A DNA stretch of 36,991 nucleotides from Clostridiales bacterium (GTDB lineage Bacteria > Bacillota > Dehalobacteriia > UBA4068), in contig WRHF01000002.1 of assembly GCA_009783415.1 (NCBI GenBank), forward strand, positions 1-36,991, in the 5' to 3' direction. This document shows positions 8,111 through 17,938 of the stretch, one piece after another. Each line of letters starts with the position of its first letter. Within the stretch, counting starts at the first letter, position 1. The notes under the pieces are model-generated. The model worked only from the letters and a program-made list of their open reading frames with translations, was not told the origin of the DNA and searched no databases. The translations under genes were made by a program, and so were the position numbers.

Positions 8111-11100
8111 TTATCCTCCAACAACCATGCGAAGAATAAGGGCGGCATCGGTGGTATCAACTACACCGTCGCCGTTAACGTCGCCCAAAAGCAGCGCTCT
8201 GGGAGTCCAGGGGATCAGGCCCACATACATTTGCAGTAGGATCATGGCATCTTCTGGCGTGACGAGGCCGTCGCCGTTGACATCACCCAATATCCCGAGG
8301 ACCAGGGTTCCGGGTATTACTATTGCTTCCAAATCAACCATGGCATCGGTAAAGGCAGCATATTGGATTTTTACCACTTCCAGGTTCAAGGGATAATCCC
8401 CGGATCCGGGAGCGGTGGCGGCCACTTGGTAGGTTACGGTAAAGAGCAGTCCGTCGCCTGCAACATTCTCTTCGGCAGCAAAGGCGATCCGCATCAGGCC
8501 GGGTTGGTATTTGGGGTTGGCTACAAAGAAGGGGGTATTCAAATCGCCGGCAGGCTTGGCTACGGTCGGCTGATAGATGCTGCTGTCATAGGGAACCAGC
8601 AGATCCAGGGTGGAAAAGCCGGATGTGTTGCCGCTGATCTTATAGGTGACATCCACAGTCCCGCCAGGTTTGCTTGCGGCGTCAGCCACTTCAATAGTTA
8701 CCGATTTTTCCGGCAGAGGAAATTCGACAGGGATAACCACATTGGTCACTTCATTATCCACATTGAAAGTAAAAGCGTTGTTGCCGGTATAAGCGGCGGA
8801 GTTAGTGCCGCCGGTGGTGAGGATCAGGGCCAAACGGTTCCCTGCCTTGGCAGTATGGACGGTGGGCTGCAGATAAAGGGTATAATCATGGAATACGCCG
8901 ATGCTTTCGCCCAGGTTGATGCGGTTATCGATATGAGAGGAGAGGCTGTCATAGCCGGAGTCGGGTTGGGCCAGGTTCATCCAGCCTTTGGCGATCTCGC
9001 GGTAGGTACCGGTGTTTGCCGGACGGAAACTGACCAGGTTGCCGCTTGCCAAGCCGCCGCCCAAGAAGGCGCCTCCGCTATCTATCACATCTCTTGAGAT
9101 GGTGGAGCCGACGGCATTACCGCCATAGTAGCGGAGGGTGGTTCCGGGTGCGGCTATTTCCACCAGTTTGGCATGGACCCTGACTTGGCTGTTTGAGGTG
9201 TTCAGGCTGCTGCCCAAGGTTGCCAGGGCAGCCCGGAAATTGATCTCTACGACACCCTTGACTGTTACGTTTTCGGGAAGCTCAATGGAATAAAGAGTGC
9301 TGGCCGCAGTGGGAAGATTGAGGAAGTTTTGCCAGCTGCTGGAGCCGTTGGCGCTGTTGATCAGGGTGTATTGATCGTCTGCGGCTGTGGTTGAGGCAGC
9401 CACAGGCTGGGATGGAACGCTGTTTGGGGCGGCAGTGATTTCGAGATCACCGGGAGGTAATATGTAATGATCCTCCGTATATTCCTCAGGTTCTTCATAT
9501 TCCCTTTGCAAAAGAGGATAAGGCGTCGGAGCAGGTGCAACCACGCGATGCCTACTGTCCAGGATCAGCTTCCTTTCGCTTTGCCAGGTGTCATAGCCGA
9601 TAAAATCCCCGGTCAGATTGTCCTGGGCCAGAACTTGGGGAAATTGATCCAGCACATTATTATCAACGTCATATAAGTAATGGCTGAACCACAAATTGAG
9701 CCAGCCGTCATAGGTATAGTCGCCGCAGGGCATGATGGTCGCGGTGCCCATGGAGGGAGTTGTATGATCGCCCTCATGCCAGAGCATTCTCGCCTCGACC
9801 CCGGCCTTTTGAGCAGCCTGATACATCAATACGGATTGCTTGGGGCGGACATTGTCGTCATTGACGCCGTGGACTATCAGCATGGGGGTTTTGATCTTGC
9901 TGGGACCCCAGTCTTTGAACCAGTTTTCAAGGGTATAGTCGCGGAGCGCCCAATGCTCGCCGTAGTTACCGGTCAAGACAGTCGCCTCCTGTAACATCTG
10001 CTGGAGATAGCCGGCCTGCCTGTCGCGTACGCTAAGCCAGTCCGGGGATCCCAAACGGCTGTTGATATACCAAGCCATGCCCGGAGTATAAGTTACCCCT
10101 CCGTTGATCGCGCCTTGCTGGTTTTGGTATTCATAATAGCTGGAGATGCCGGCCACGGGGACAATGGTCCTGAGGCCCTCGACTCCGCTGGTGATCACTC
10201 CGAAGGGGGTGGTGCCGGCATATGACCTGCCTGTCATGCCGACAAGGCCGTTGGACCAATCGGAGGCTTTGACTTCTGTTGTGCCTGTTTTATCGGAATA
10301 AGCCTTTTGTTTGCCGGTGATCCAATCGACAACGCATTTAAAAGCATCGATTTCAATATCCGCTCCATAGGTGGATAAACCTTCGCCGGCAACGGTGCCC
10401 AGACCGGCGCTGGAAACGATGGCAAAACCGCGGACCAAAAAGTAGTCATATGTGTTTAAGTTTGACATATTATTGGGGTTGGCAGCGGTGTAATCGACGG
10501 TAGCGGTACAGGCGGTTTGATTATAGGTATAATTATAACGCCAGTCCCGGTAGTTGGCATTTGTTACCATTTCTTTGGTGGTGGCTACCCCGGTGGGGAC
10601 ACGGGGCGGAGCTGTTCCGTGCAGCTTATCATGGGTAAAAGGGCCATTGGCCGCAAGCCAGGCAAGTCCGGGGGCCGTCATCAGAGTGTTGGTATGGACA
10701 CTGCCGTTGGTGCCTTCGATATAGGGGCGGGCCTCATATATTGTGGAGACTTTCATACCTTGGTCCACAGCGGCCCGGGGGAGCTGCACCACAACTTTGA
10801 TCAGGTCGAGCTTGCCGTCGCCGTCAGTATCGAAGTTGGTTTCAACATAGACAATGAAACGGGCCGCGCCTTCTCCGGTGGTGTCATAATAAGTAGAATT
10901 GCCAAAAGGGAAGATGGGCTGGGCCAGGCCCTTGACGAAATAAGGCTCCGGGGGATTTTTGGCCAAGGCATCACGAAGCCCATTATAGGCGCCGGCCATG
11001 GCAGCGTCCATTTGCGCTGCAATTTCAGGGGTGACATCAGCTGTTGGCTGATAATCCCAGTTGTCGAGGAAACCCAGGCTTTCGGCAAGCATGTCCTTGT

Positions 11101-11284
11101 CTCTGTCAACAGTACCTATTGCCAAATCCTTCATGCCGGCAGATTTAAGCAGGGACACTAGATACTCCCTTTGGGTGCCAAGTTCCTCCTCGGTAGCTGC
11201 GGTGAGAGTCAGAGCAGGTATCAGCGTCAGTGCAAGTACCGCTGCCATGGCTATCACCAAAAGTTGCTTCTTCATTGTTCTCAT
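8111..11284 (-). CDS. secreted S15 (Xaa-Pro dipeptidyl-peptidase-like) hydrolase with cohesin-like and dockerin domains (copy 2)
   Basis: Same architecture as copy 1; nucleophile motif is GRSYAG; VHGVNDDNVRP; HEGDHTTP; two dockerin repeats; ATG at 11284 after AGGAGGG. Confidence 0.88.
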   Translation of the reverse strand: MRTMKKQLLVIAMAAVLALTLIPALTLTAATEEELGTQREYLVSLLKSAGMKDLAIGTVDRDKDMLAESLGFLDNWDYQPTADVTPEIAAQMDAAMAGAYNGLRDALAKNPPEPYFVKGLAQPIFPFGNSTYYDTTGEGAARFIVYVETNFDTDGDGKLDLIKVVVQLPRAAVDQGMKVSTIYEARPYIEGTNGSVHTNTLMTAPGLAWLAANGPFTHDKLHGTAPPRVPTGVATTKEMVTNANYRDWRYNYTYNQTACTATVDYTAANPNNMSNLNTYDYFLVRGFAIVSSAGLGTVAGEGLSTYGADIEIDAFKCVVDWITGKQKAYSDKTGTTEVKASDWSNGLVGMTGRSYAGTTPFGVITSGVEGLRTIVPVAGISSYYEYQNQQGAINGGVTYTPGMAWYINSRLGSPDWLSVRDRQAGYLQQMLQEATVLTGNYGEHWALRDYTLENWFKDWGPSKIKTPMLIVHGVNDDNVRPKQSVLMYQAAQKAGVEARMLWHEGDHTTPSMGTATIMPCGDYTYDGWLNLWFSHYLYDVDNNVLDQFPQVLAQDNLTGDFIGYDTWQSERKLILDSRHRVVAPAPTPYPLLQREYEEPEEYTEDHYILPPGDLEITAAPNSVPSQPVAASTTAADDQYTLINSANGSSSWQNFLNLPTAASTLYSIELPENVTVKGVVEINFRAALATLGSSLNTSNSQVRVHAKLVEIAAPGTTLRYYGGNAVGSTISRDVIDSGGAFLGGGLASGNLVSFRPANTGTYREIAKGWMNLAQPDSGYDSLSSHIDNRINLGESIGVFHDYTLYLQPTVHTAKAGNRLALILTTGGTNSAAYTGNNAFTFNVDNEVTNVVIPVEFPLPEKSVTIEVADAASKPGGTVDVTYKISGNTSGFSTLDLLVPYDSSIYQPTVAKPAGDLNTPFFVANPKYQPGLMRIAFAAEENVAGDGLLFTVTYQVAATAPGSGDYPLNLEVVKIQYAAFTDAMVDLEAIVIPGTLVLGILGDVNGDGLVTPEDAMILLQMYVGLIPWTPRALLLGDVNGDGVVDTTDAALILRMVVGG

Positions 11285-11564
11285 ACTTTTCCCTCCTAAT
11301 ATAATTTTATTACATAGATTACCATGTAATCCATGTTTTGTTATTTTTTCGTGGAAAAAAAGCAAAATCCTTTATTTATATTTAACAAATTTTACCAGTA
11401 TGGTTTTTTCTGGCAAAATCGTATATTTTTCAACAATTTTACAAGTATATCTACAATATATCTATAAAAATGAGGAAAAAATAAAACTTCAAGCTGCAGT
11501 TTTGTTGACATTTCTCTTTTTTTCATAATTGAATATTAGTGAATATGGATATCAAGCAAGGTAC

Positions 11565-11593
11565 TTGACATTTAAATGTAGTATTGATACAAT
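11565..11593 (+). promoter_or_regulatory. sigma70/sigmaA-type promoter candidate for the hydrolase gene
   Basis: TTGACA (11565-11570), 17-nt spacer, TACAAT (11588-11593). Confidence 0.6.
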
Positions 11594-11709
11594 GTTTTTA
11601 CTAGGGATTCAATTACATTTTTCGACTTAATATCCGCAAATGTCTAAAGAATTGTGGATTTTAAGATATTACCGGCAAAAAAATAAAAAACTACGAAAGG
11701 AAAAAAATC

Positions 11710-14466
11710 ATGAAAAAGAAAAGTATTATTTTGAAAACCGTTATTTTCTCTCTAGTTCTTGTCACAGTGCTATCCCTGACAGCTGCATCCTTTATTGTCC
11801 AGGCGGCTACTCCCAAAAAAGCGATTTACATACTGCCGGGGTATTTGGAATCACAGATTTACAGCAAAAAGTACCCCGGTGTCACAATTTGGCCGGGAAT
11901 TGGCCTGGGGACAGAAATTGCCTTGGACGCCATGGGCCAGCAAGCCGAGATGGTCAACAATGCCAATGGGACAGGCATGGTAGCTTATGCGGACAGGAAC
12001 CGGGATACCTCCGGGGTGATAGGGCTTTTCCTCCCCATGATCACCAGCATCAAAACCTGCCTGGCTGCTAACGGGCTGAGTAATACCTATAATGTGGAGT
12101 TTTTCTCTTATAATACCCTGGCGGATCTAAACGACACCGCCAAAGAGCTGGCCGCCGATATCAAGGCCAAGGGGTATGACAGTGTCATCCTGATCTGCCA
12201 CAGCAATGGCGGCCTGCTGGCATCCACCTATATTGCCCAAAGCGCAACAAACAAGAATAAGGTCGAAAAAGCGATCTGCGTCGCCACACCTCTGTTGGGT
12301 ACCTACATCGCTCTGGAGCCTGTGGAAACCGGCTCCGTGACCCTGATGAGCGAGTCATTTGCCTCGGGCCTTTTGAAACTGGGCTACGATACCTTTTTGA
12401 ATCCCATATCAAAGCAATGGGTACAGCACTGGGCGAAAAATTCCCCGAATACATACCAGCTGCAAATCGGAAATGAGTATGTCAGCAGGATCCCCATCCT
12501 GAACAGAACAGCCACAGGGACACAGGCTGTCGCCAATCCGGCGGATTATTATTCGCTGCTAACCAAAAGCCCCAATACCAATAATACACTTGTTAACGGC
12601 GGCAGCAGAAGTTTGAAATATTTACGGGAAACTGTATTCAGCAAAGATGTTTTGTCGAAATGGTCGGGTATCGACATGACCATGATCGCCTGCGAATACG
12701 GTTGTGTAACGCCGTTCAGTGCGATTTACCATATGTCAGGCACCAAAGCCATCTATGACGGCCAGATCTATAATAAAGACGGCGACACCTTTGTCAACAA
12801 AATGAGTATGAACGGCGACGGCCGCTTTCCTTGTGTCAATATTCCCAATACCACTCATATCGAGATCGTAGCCGACTCCCGGACCCTGTCCACCATCAAC
12901 AACATTCTTCTGGACAGGCCGGTTTCCGACTATGGCAACACATCATCCACCGTCGGAATGTCGGACATGATCCGGGTAGAGATCAAAAGCCAGGATCCCT
13001 TGTCTTTCCCCACTATGGGCAATGCCGGACTCAGCGTAAAGATTTTTAATAAAATGGGCATTATGGTCGCCCAATCTCAAGGCGAGGCTCAAATGGGCTT
13101 TTCGCTGAATAACTTTGTTTATACTTCATGGAGTACGAGCGAGAACGTAACCAACATTGTCTGCTATATTCCCAAGAGCGGTTATACAATGGATGTATTC
13201 AGCGGAAATATTAACCGGTCGGCAAGTGACCTCAAGATTTATACTGAATCACTGGATCGTTCCGGGGCTTTCCTCTCCCAAAATGAGTACAAAGTGACCG
13301 GGGCTAATCTGCTGACCGGTTTGGCCTTTACTCTGGATCCCAGCAAGTCCATGGCCCCCTCCGCCTCCCTTGGATCCAAGGTTACCACCACCGCGACTGT
13401 GACCTATAAACAAAATTGGCAGTTTACTTCTCCGACTATGGCTCTGATCCAGGGAGAAACCGTAACACCCACGGTCACCGGACCGGATGCTTCTTCCATG
13501 GTCAACAGCAATTATACCTGGACTTCTTCCAATACGGCTGTGGCCACTGTGTCTGCGGCCGGTGCGATCAAAGCAGTGGGGCCCGGAACGGCTGTGATCA
13601 CGGCGACAGCCAAAGACGGCAGCTGCAAAATCGAACCCATTACAGTGAATGTAACCAAAAAATTCACCGTTACCTTTGACGCCCAAGGCGGCAGCCCCGT
13701 ACCTCCCTCTGTGATAGTCGACAACGGGATGCCGGTTTCCCAACCCGCCGACCCGGCGAAGGAAGGCTATGTTTTCACAGGCTGGTACAGCGGAACAAAA
13801 GTATATGATTTCAGCAAACCCGTCACCGCCAACCTGACCCTGACCGCCAAATGGACGCAACTCACCAGCACCGTCACCTTTGACAGCCAGGGCGGTACCG
13901 CCAAAGCAGCCGCAAAGGTCAACTACGGAGCCAAAGTAAGCAAGCCCACCAACCCGACCAAGACCGGCCATGTCTTCAATGGCTGGTATCTGAACGGTGT
14001 ACTCTATGATTTCAATACGCCTGTCACCTCAAATATCACCCTGACAGCAGTGTGGACCGCCAACTCCTATACCGTCAAATTTGACGCCCAGGGCGGCGCC
14101 CCCGCACCTGCCAACACAACGGCGGATTACGGGACGACGGTAACTCAGCCCGCTGACCCGGCGAAGGAAGGTTTCATCTTTTTGGGTTGGTACAGCGGCA
14201 CAAAAGTCTATAATTTCAGCACAGCCGTCACCGCCAACCTGACCCTAACCGCAAAATGGGAACAGATCACCTGCACCGTCACCTTTGATTCCCAAGGCGG
14301 CACCGCCAAAGCAGCCGCAAAGGTCAAATACGGAGCCAAGGCAAGCAAGCCCACCAACCCGACCAAGAGCGGCAGCACTTTCGACGGCTGGTACTTAAAC
14401 GGCGTGCTTTACGATTTCAGTACTCCTGTCACTACTGATATCACCCTGACGGCGGCATGGCGTTAG
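11710..14466 (+). CDS. secreted alpha/beta-hydrolase (lipase/esterase-like) with Big_2-like domain and four InlB-B/Flg_new-type repeats
   Basis: Signal peptide; VILICHSNGGLLAS nucleophile-elbow-like motif; Big_2-like YTWTSSNTAVATVSAAGAIKAVGPGTAVITATAKDG; four TFD(A/S)QGG...GWY...LT(A/L)xW repeats. Confidence 0.8.
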   Translation: MKKKSIILKTVIFSLVLVTVLSLTAASFIVQAATPKKAIYILPGYLESQIYSKKYPGVTIWPGIGLGTEIALDAMGQQAEMVNNANGTGMVAYADRNRDTSGVIGLFLPMITSIKTCLAANGLSNTYNVEFFSYNTLADLNDTAKELAADIKAKGYDSVILICHSNGGLLASTYIAQSATNKNKVEKAICVATPLLGTYIALEPVETGSVTLMSESFASGLLKLGYDTFLNPISKQWVQHWAKNSPNTYQLQIGNEYVSRIPILNRTATGTQAVANPADYYSLLTKSPNTNNTLVNGGSRSLKYLRETVFSKDVLSKWSGIDMTMIACEYGCVTPFSAIYHMSGTKAIYDGQIYNKDGDTFVNKMSMNGDGRFPCVNIPNTTHIEIVADSRTLSTINNILLDRPVSDYGNTSSTVGMSDMIRVEIKSQDPLSFPTMGNAGLSVKIFNKMGIMVAQSQGEAQMGFSLNNFVYTSWSTSENVTNIVCYIPKSGYTMDVFSGNINRSASDLKIYTESLDRSGAFLSQNEYKVTGANLLTGLAFTLDPSKSMAPSASLGSKVTTTATVTYKQNWQFTSPTMALIQGETVTPTVTGPDASSMVNSNYTWTSSNTAVATVSAAGAIKAVGPGTAVITATAKDGSCKIEPITVNVTKKFTVTFDAQGGSPVPPSVIVDNGMPVSQPADPAKEGYVFTGWYSGTKVYDFSKPVTANLTLTAKWTQLTSTVTFDSQGGTAKAAAKVNYGAKVSKPTNPTKTGHVFNGWYLNGVLYDFNTPVTSNITLTAVWTANSYTVKFDAQGGAPAPANTTADYGTTVTQPADPAKEGFIFLGWYSGTKVYNFSTAVTANLTLTAKWEQITCTVTFDSQGGTAKAAAKVKYGAKASKPTNPTKSGSTFDGWYLNGVLYDFSTPVTTDITLTAAWR
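13660..14466 (+). repeat. A-B-A-B array of InlB-B-type repeats, higher-order unit ~405 bp
   Basis: Units 1 and 3 share DAQGG...PADPAKEG...GWYSGTKVY; units 2 and 4 share DSQGGTAKAAAKV.YGAK.SKPTNPTK.G...GWYLNGVLYDF. Confidence 0.85.
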
Positions 14467-14512
14467 GTCAGTTGCTTTAAATCACCAATAAAAGATCACA
14501 GAAAATATAAAG

Positions 14513-14553
14513 AGCGGGAAAGGGATAGCTGTCTATGCTATCCCTTTCCCGCT
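14513..14553. terminator. bidirectional terminator hairpin between the convergent hydrolase and peptidase copy 3
   Basis: 17-bp perfect arms AGCGGGAAAGGGATAGC / GCTATCCCTTTCCCGCT; T-rich on both outward sides. Confidence 0.75.
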
Positions 14554-14661
14554 TTTATATTGCGGGGGTGTCCGCAAGCTGGCTCCCCCCGGCGCTTCGC
14601 GCCACCCCCCTCTGGGAGGCAATGTCAACAACTTAACAGAAGAATGCTTACTAATTCATAA

Positions 14662-14682
14662 TTTTCCTTTATCCTTTTTCAA
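14662..14682. repeat. heptamer tandem repeat
   Basis: TTTTCCT TTATCCT TTTTCAA abutting the peptidase copy 3 stop codon. Confidence 0.8.
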
Positions 14683-14683
14683 T

Positions 14684-17600
14684 TTACCCACCTACTACCA
14701 TGCGAAGGATCAAAGCAGCATCAGTAGTATCAATTACCCCGTCGCCATTAACATCGCCCAAAAGCAGAGCTCTGGGAGTCCAGGGGATCAGGCCTACATA
14801 CATCTGCAAGAGAACCATTGCATCTTCGGGTGTGATAGCGCCGTCGCCGTTGATGTCGCCCAATATGCCAAGAACCAAGGTTCCCGGGATCACAGTTGCC
14901 TCCAAATCAAGCATAGCATCCGAAAAGGTCCCGAACTGGATTTTAACCACTTTAACATCCAGGGGACAGCTTCCGGTCAAGGGGATGGTGGCGGCTATTT
15001 GGTAGGTAACGGTAAAGAGGAGCCCGTCGCCGCTCACATTTTCCTGGGCGGCAAAGGCGATCTTCATCAGGTCGGTTTGATAGTTGGGGTTGGCCACAAA
15101 GAAGGGGCTATTTAAATCGCCGGCAGGCTTGACCGCGATCGGGGTATAGATATTATGGTCATAGGGTACGGACAGATCCAGGGTGGAAAAACCGAGATCA
15201 TTGCCGCTGATTTTATAGGTAACATCCACAGTTCCCCCGGGTTTGCCCCAGGCATCAGCCACTTCAATAGTTACCGAATTATCGCTGAGAGGGAATTCGA
15301 CGGGAATGACCACATTGGTCGCTTCGTTATCGACATTGAAGGAGAAAGCGCTGGTACCGCTATAAGCGGCGGAATTGGTGCCGCCGGTGGTAAGGATCAG
15401 GGCCAGCCTGTTCCCGGCCTTGGCAGTATGGGCGCAAGGCTGCAGATAAAGGGTATAGTCATGGAATACGCCGATGCTTTCGTTCAGATTGATGCGGTTA
15501 TCGATATGAGAGCTGGAGGGAGTATAACCGGAATTAGGTTGGGCCAGGTTCATCCAGCCTCTGGCGATCTCTCTGTAAGTACCGGTGGTCGTGGGAGTGA
15601 AGCGGACCAAATTGGAGCTGCTCAAGCCGCCGCCCCTATAGACGCCTCCGCTGAGGACTGTAGATGTGGCGGGGCTGTCACCGACAGCATTGCCGCCGTA
15701 GTAGCGGAGGGTGGCGCCAGGTGCGGCAATTTCCACCAGCTTGGCATGGACCCGGATTTGGCTGTTTGAGGTAAAGAGGGCGCTGCCCAGGGTTTCGAGG
15801 GCTGCCCGGAAATTGATCGCTACAACACCCCTGACCGTTACATCTTCGGGAAGTACCAGAGAATAGAGGGTGCTGGCTGCGGTGGGAAGATCAAGGAAGT
15901 TTTGCCAGCTGGCGCTGCCGTTGACGCTGTTGATGAGAGTGTATTTGTCATCAGCTGCAGTATCCGAGACAACAAAGGGCAGGCCCTCGTCACTGCCGGC
16001 TTTATCTGCAGCGGCATTCTTTTGGCTATCTGCAGGCGGTAAGCCGCCCAATAGGTAAAAGTCGTCCTCATTTTCCACGGGTTCTTCATATCTCAGATCG
16101 GAAAAATCATAGGGTGTCCCGGGAGTAGCGACCACCCGGTTCTTGTTGTCCAGGACGAGCTTATTGGCGGTATCAAAAGAGTCATAACCTACATAATCAC
16201 CCGTCAGATTGTCTTGGGCAAAGAATTCGGGCATCATATCCAGTACATTATTGTCAACTTTATAGAGAAAATGGCTGTACCACAAGTTTTGCCATTCCTG
16301 GTAAATATAGTCGCCCATTTGATGATTGGTGGGGGTCATATGAGCGCCCTGATCCCAGATAAACCTGGCCTCGACGCCGGCTTTTTGAGCCATTTGATAC
16401 ATCAATACCGATTGTTTGGGACGGACATTGTTATCATTGGTACCATGGACTATCAGCATGGGAGTTTTCATCTTGCTGGGACCCCAATCCTTGTACCAAC
16501 CATCCAGGGTATAGTCGCGGCGGGCCCAGTGCTCACCGTAATTACCGGTAAGAACAGTCGCCTCATTCAACATTTGCTGCATATACCCGATCTGCCTGGC
16601 CCGGATCGGCGAGCCGGGCGCCCAGTCCGGGGAACCGATCCGGCTGAGGGGATACCAAACCATGCCGGGGGTATAGCCGGCGCTGCCGTTGATCGCGCCT
16701 TGCTGGTTTTGATAATCGTAATAGCTGGTAACGCCGCAGACAGGGATAATAGTCTCAAGGCCCTCGACCCCGCTGGTGGCGATCCCGCAGGGGGTGCTGC
16801 CTCCGTATGAGGTGCCTGTCATACCGACAAGGCCGTTGGACCAGTCGGCTTTGATCTCGATATTGCTTGTTTTGTCGGTATAGGCTTTGGCCCTGCCGTT
16901 AAGCCAATCAATAACGCATTTATAGGCATCGATCTCAATATCCGCTCCGTAGGTAGCCAGGCCTTCCCCGGCGACGGTGGAGAGGCCGGCGGTTGAAACC
17001 AGGGCATAACCGCGGACCACGAAATAATCATGCAGGTTCAGGCTGCCGACTTGATTCCCATTGGCGACGCCCCATACTACAGTAGCATCGAGGGTGCTGG
17101 CGTTGTAGGTATAGCTATAGCGCCAATCCTGCCATCTGGCATTGGCTGCCATTTCCTGGGTGGTGGCAATGCCCGCGGGAACACGGGGCGGGACTATGAG
17201 GTGAAGCTTCTCATGCTCAAAGGGTCCGTTGGCGGCAAGATAGGCGATCCCTTCGGGCTGCACCCCGGCGGGATAGGAGACACTGGATCCGTTTGTGCCT
17301 TCATTGTAGGGCTGGGCATGATAAATCGTAGCGCATTTCATGCCTTTCTCCACGGCGGCTCGGGGAAGCTGCACCACAACCTTGATCAGGTCGAGCTTGC
17401 CGTCGGCATCGGTGTCATAACCGGTCTCGACATAAACGAGAAAACGGACTACGCCCTCTCCGCTGGTGTCATAGTATGAAGAGTTGCCGTAGGGGAAGAT
17501 AGGCTGGGCCATGCCATTGACAAAATATGGCTCCATGGGTACTTTGGCCAATGCTGTACGGAGACCGTTATAGGCATCAGCCATAGCGGCGTCCATTTGG

Positions 17601-17863
17601 GCCGCGATTTCCGCTGTTACATCGGCTGTGGGGTTATAATCCCAATTATCCAGGAATCCCAGGCTTTTGGCCAGCAAGTCCTTGTCATTATTACTGGTGC
17701 CCATAGCCGAATCCAACATGCCGGCGGATTTGATCATTGCAGTTACATAATCACGTTGGGTACCGAATTCATCATCTGTCGCCGCAGTGAGAGTGATAGC
17801 AGGTATCAGGCTCAGCATAAGCACTGCTGCTATAGCTATCACCAAAATTTTATTGTTCTTCAT
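14684..17863 (-). CDS. secreted S15 (Xaa-Pro dipeptidyl-peptidase-like) hydrolase with cohesin-like and dockerin domains (copy 3)
   Basis: Same architecture; GTSYGGSTPCG, VHGTNDNNVRP, QGAHMTP; ATG at 17863 after AGGAGGG; ORF-track start at 17935 is translated repeat DNA. Confidence 0.88.
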   Translation of the reverse strand: MKNNKILVIAIAAVLMLSLIPAITLTAATDDEFGTQRDYVTAMIKSAGMLDSAMGTSNNDKDLLAKSLGFLDNWDYNPTADVTAEIAAQMDAAMADAYNGLRTALAKVPMEPYFVNGMAQPIFPYGNSSYYDTSGEGVVRFLVYVETGYDTDADGKLDLIKVVVQLPRAAVEKGMKCATIYHAQPYNEGTNGSSVSYPAGVQPEGIAYLAANGPFEHEKLHLIVPPRVPAGIATTQEMAANARWQDWRYSYTYNASTLDATVVWGVANGNQVGSLNLHDYFVVRGYALVSTAGLSTVAGEGLATYGADIEIDAYKCVIDWLNGRAKAYTDKTSNIEIKADWSNGLVGMTGTSYGGSTPCGIATSGVEGLETIIPVCGVTSYYDYQNQQGAINGSAGYTPGMVWYPLSRIGSPDWAPGSPIRARQIGYMQQMLNEATVLTGNYGEHWARRDYTLDGWYKDWGPSKMKTPMLIVHGTNDNNVRPKQSVLMYQMAQKAGVEARFIWDQGAHMTPTNHQMGDYIYQEWQNLWYSHFLYKVDNNVLDMMPEFFAQDNLTGDYVGYDSFDTANKLVLDNKNRVVATPGTPYDFSDLRYEEPVENEDDFYLLGGLPPADSQKNAAADKAGSDEGLPFVVSDTAADDKYTLINSVNGSASWQNFLDLPTAASTLYSLVLPEDVTVRGVVAINFRAALETLGSALFTSNSQIRVHAKLVEIAAPGATLRYYGGNAVGDSPATSTVLSGGVYRGGGLSSSNLVRFTPTTTGTYREIARGWMNLAQPNSGYTPSSSHIDNRINLNESIGVFHDYTLYLQPCAHTAKAGNRLALILTTGGTNSAAYSGTSAFSFNVDNEATNVVIPVEFPLSDNSVTIEVADAWGKPGGTVDVTYKISGNDLGFSTLDLSVPYDHNIYTPIAVKPAGDLNSPFFVANPNYQTDLMKIAFAAQENVSGDGLLFTVTYQIAATIPLTGSCPLDVKVVKIQFGTFSDAMLDLEATVIPGTLVLGILGDINGDGAITPEDAMVLLQMYVGLIPWTPRALLLGDVNGDGVIDTTDAALILRMVVGG

Positions 17864-17885
17864 ATTTTTCCCTCCTATTTTTAGT

Positions 17886-17934
17886 TTATCCTTTATCCTT
17901 TTTCCTTTATCCTTTTTCCTTTGTCCTTTTTCCA
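17886..17934. repeat. seven tandem heptamers (TTATCCT/TTTTCCT/TTGTCCT)
   Basis: TTATCCT TTATCCT TTTTCCT TTATCCT TTTTCCT TTGTCCT TTTTCCA in the copy 4 - copy 3 spacer. Confidence 0.9.
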
Positions 17935-17938
17935 TTTA

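Noticed and set aside
17886-17934. Heptamer tract as CRISPR or coding N-terminus of copy 3 (MEKGQRKKDKGKRIKDK...)
   Set aside because: It is a period-7 simple repeat with no spacers; the real start is ATG 17863 after an RBS.
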